64,000 nt of DNA from the NCBI GenBank assembly GCA_965248715.1, contig CBDFKB010000008.1, forward strand, positions 806,001-870,000. Reading direction: 5' to 3'. Shown one piece after another: positions 63,545 to 64,000 of the stretch. This stretch comes from CBDFKB01 sp965248715 (GTDB lineage: Bacteria > Pseudomonadota > Alphaproteobacteria > Rhizobiales > Rhizobiaceae). The position numbers and the translations under genes are program-made. The notes below the pieces were generated by a model. The model did no database searches, was not told where the DNA came from, and saw nothing but the letters and a program-made list of their open reading frames with translations. The stretch's first letter is position 1; each line of letters opens with the position of its first letter.

Positions 63545-63753
63545 GATAGCGCGACGAAGCTATTCCAACGCTTGGTGACAAGCGCTAGTGGAATGAATTT
63601 GACATTTGGTGCCCATTTGCAGCTTCGTCGTTTGTCAAATGTCAAATTTAAAAATTCCACTAGATTCAATATCTTGCTAGTGGTTCTTTTGATTCCAACA
63701 TTTGCAAACCAGAGTGTTGCAACGGGACGCAAATGTTGGAATCGAACCACTAG
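63545..63753. repeat. Palindromic repeat array 3 (right part): D end, then inverted B-linker-A
   Basis: The remaining D sequence ends at CTAG 63585-63588. B follows inverted (63585-63663, 79 bp), then the linker ATTCAATATCTTG (63664-63676), then A inverted (63677-63753, 77 bp). Unit lengths and order mirror array 1 exactly. In the reverse direction the A-linker-B composite has an open reading frame of 55 codons. Confidence 0.92.
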
Positions 63754-63925
63754 AACCCGTTGACAAACTGATTTCGGTCACGTCTTGAAAAGATATGGTG
63801 AAAATCGCCCCTATTTGGCGTCGCGAACTCTTGCAAAGGTGGGGCTTTGTGAGCGAATTCGCTCTTAAATCTATACCGTTTTCACGCATACCGTAGTCCA
63901 AATCCGGTTTGTCGACGGGTCCTAA
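63750..63925. repeat. Longer palindromic element E
   Basis: This starts at the CTAG closing unit A. Ends are GAACCCGTTGACAAAC and GTTTGTCGACGGGTCC, complementary over about 15 bp with few mismatches. The right boundary reads CTAA instead of CTAG. The interior of about 140 bp has no clear hairpin. The ends resemble unit C (GGTCCGTTGACAA...), so E may be a longer relative, or may carry a fragment of another element inside. Confidence 0.65.
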
Positions 63926-63952
63926 CGATGCGAGTATGTATCCTTAAGGTTA

Positions 63953-63977
63953 TTGTCCTATTTATTTGATAGGACAA
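63953..63977. promoter_or_regulatory. Perfect 9-bp inverted repeat at the window edge
   Basis: TTGTCCTAT and ATAGGACAA are exact complements separated by TTATTTG. No T-run follows, and the sequence is AT-rich as in promoters, so an operator for a gene beyond the window is likely. The regulator cannot be named. Confidence 0.4.
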
Positions 63978-64000
63978 GTCTTATTGAATGGTTTAACGCC

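Larger units (their letters stand above)
63501..64000. other. Gene-free right edge of the window
   Basis: No credible gene is seen in these 500 bp. Short open frames here lie within repeats. The interval contains the right IS end, the rest of a D unit, inverted B, linker and A units, a longer palindromic element E, and a perfect 9-bp inverted repeat at 63953-63977. The gene to which the last palindrome belongs lies outside the window. Confidence 0.65.

Noticed and set aside
63514..63901. Two short open frames at the right edge as genes
   Set aside because: They consist of inverted B, linker, A and E repeat sequence; no protein family is recognisable.

Overview
The window looks like a chromosomal segment of an alphaproteobacterium of the Hyphomicrobiales (Rhizobiales) type. 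The evidence is gene order and family content: feuP-feuQ-ccmI-ccmE-ccmF-ccmH-degP-regulator-kinase-glnE, a DnaA-C-like HTH/DUF6456/SufE/DUF5330 block, a gene-transfer-agent (GTA) cluster of the Rhodobacter capsulatus type, and adjacent DUF1214 and DUF1254 genes. No 16S or other taxonomic marker is present, so placement below order is not attempted.

Layout. 1-4.6 kb holds an epoxide-hydrolase-like protein, pncB, an amidase, tRNA-Gln(TTG) and tRNA-Pro(CGG). 4.6-13.8 kb is a carnitine island. A GlxA/AraC-type regulator diverges from a tight operon with a dehydrocarnitine-cleaving enzyme, a fused carnitine dehydrogenase/betainyl-CoA thioesterase, an acyl-CoA dehydrogenase, a DUF2161 protein, an ADP-forming acyl-CoA ligase, a MaoC-like dehydratase and a CaiD-like hydratase. 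Together they could feed crotonobetaine, gamma-butyrobetaine and L-carnitine into glycine betaine plus acetoacetate. 13.8-15.3 kb is a small accessory pocket with an orphan ParD-type antitoxin, HigBA and an IS end remnant. 15.3-25.6 kb is mostly conserved rhizobial housekeeping, including a PBP1A gene broken by one missing base. 26.1-41.1 kb is a full GTA structural cluster, from small terminase to the gp15-like baseplate protein plus a small holin-like protein. A 261-bp MITE-like element sits between its terminase and portal genes. 41.1-56.4 kb carries feuPQ with a small secreted neighbour, the cytochrome c maturation operon, an alpha/beta hydrolase-OsmC fusion, a DegP protease, a second two-component pair and glnE. 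56.4-64 kb has a PAS-type histidine kinase, pepN, an IS1182-like insertion sequence and palindromic repeats.

The most unusual feature is a family of modular palindromic repeats bounded by CTAG, in three arrays (20364-20591, 47347-47719, 61816-63925). The units keep constant lengths (D 106 bp, A 77 bp, linker 13 bp, B 79 bp, counting CTAG at both ends) and occur in different orders. One array lies inside the 5' end of ccmH. It adds exactly 369 bp (123 codons) with no stop codon, and removing it at the flanking CTAGs restores an ordinary CcmH signal peptide. This resembles the in-frame palindromic elements known from Rickettsia. The IS at 61878-63539 sits inside one D unit, with a visible 5-bp target duplication.
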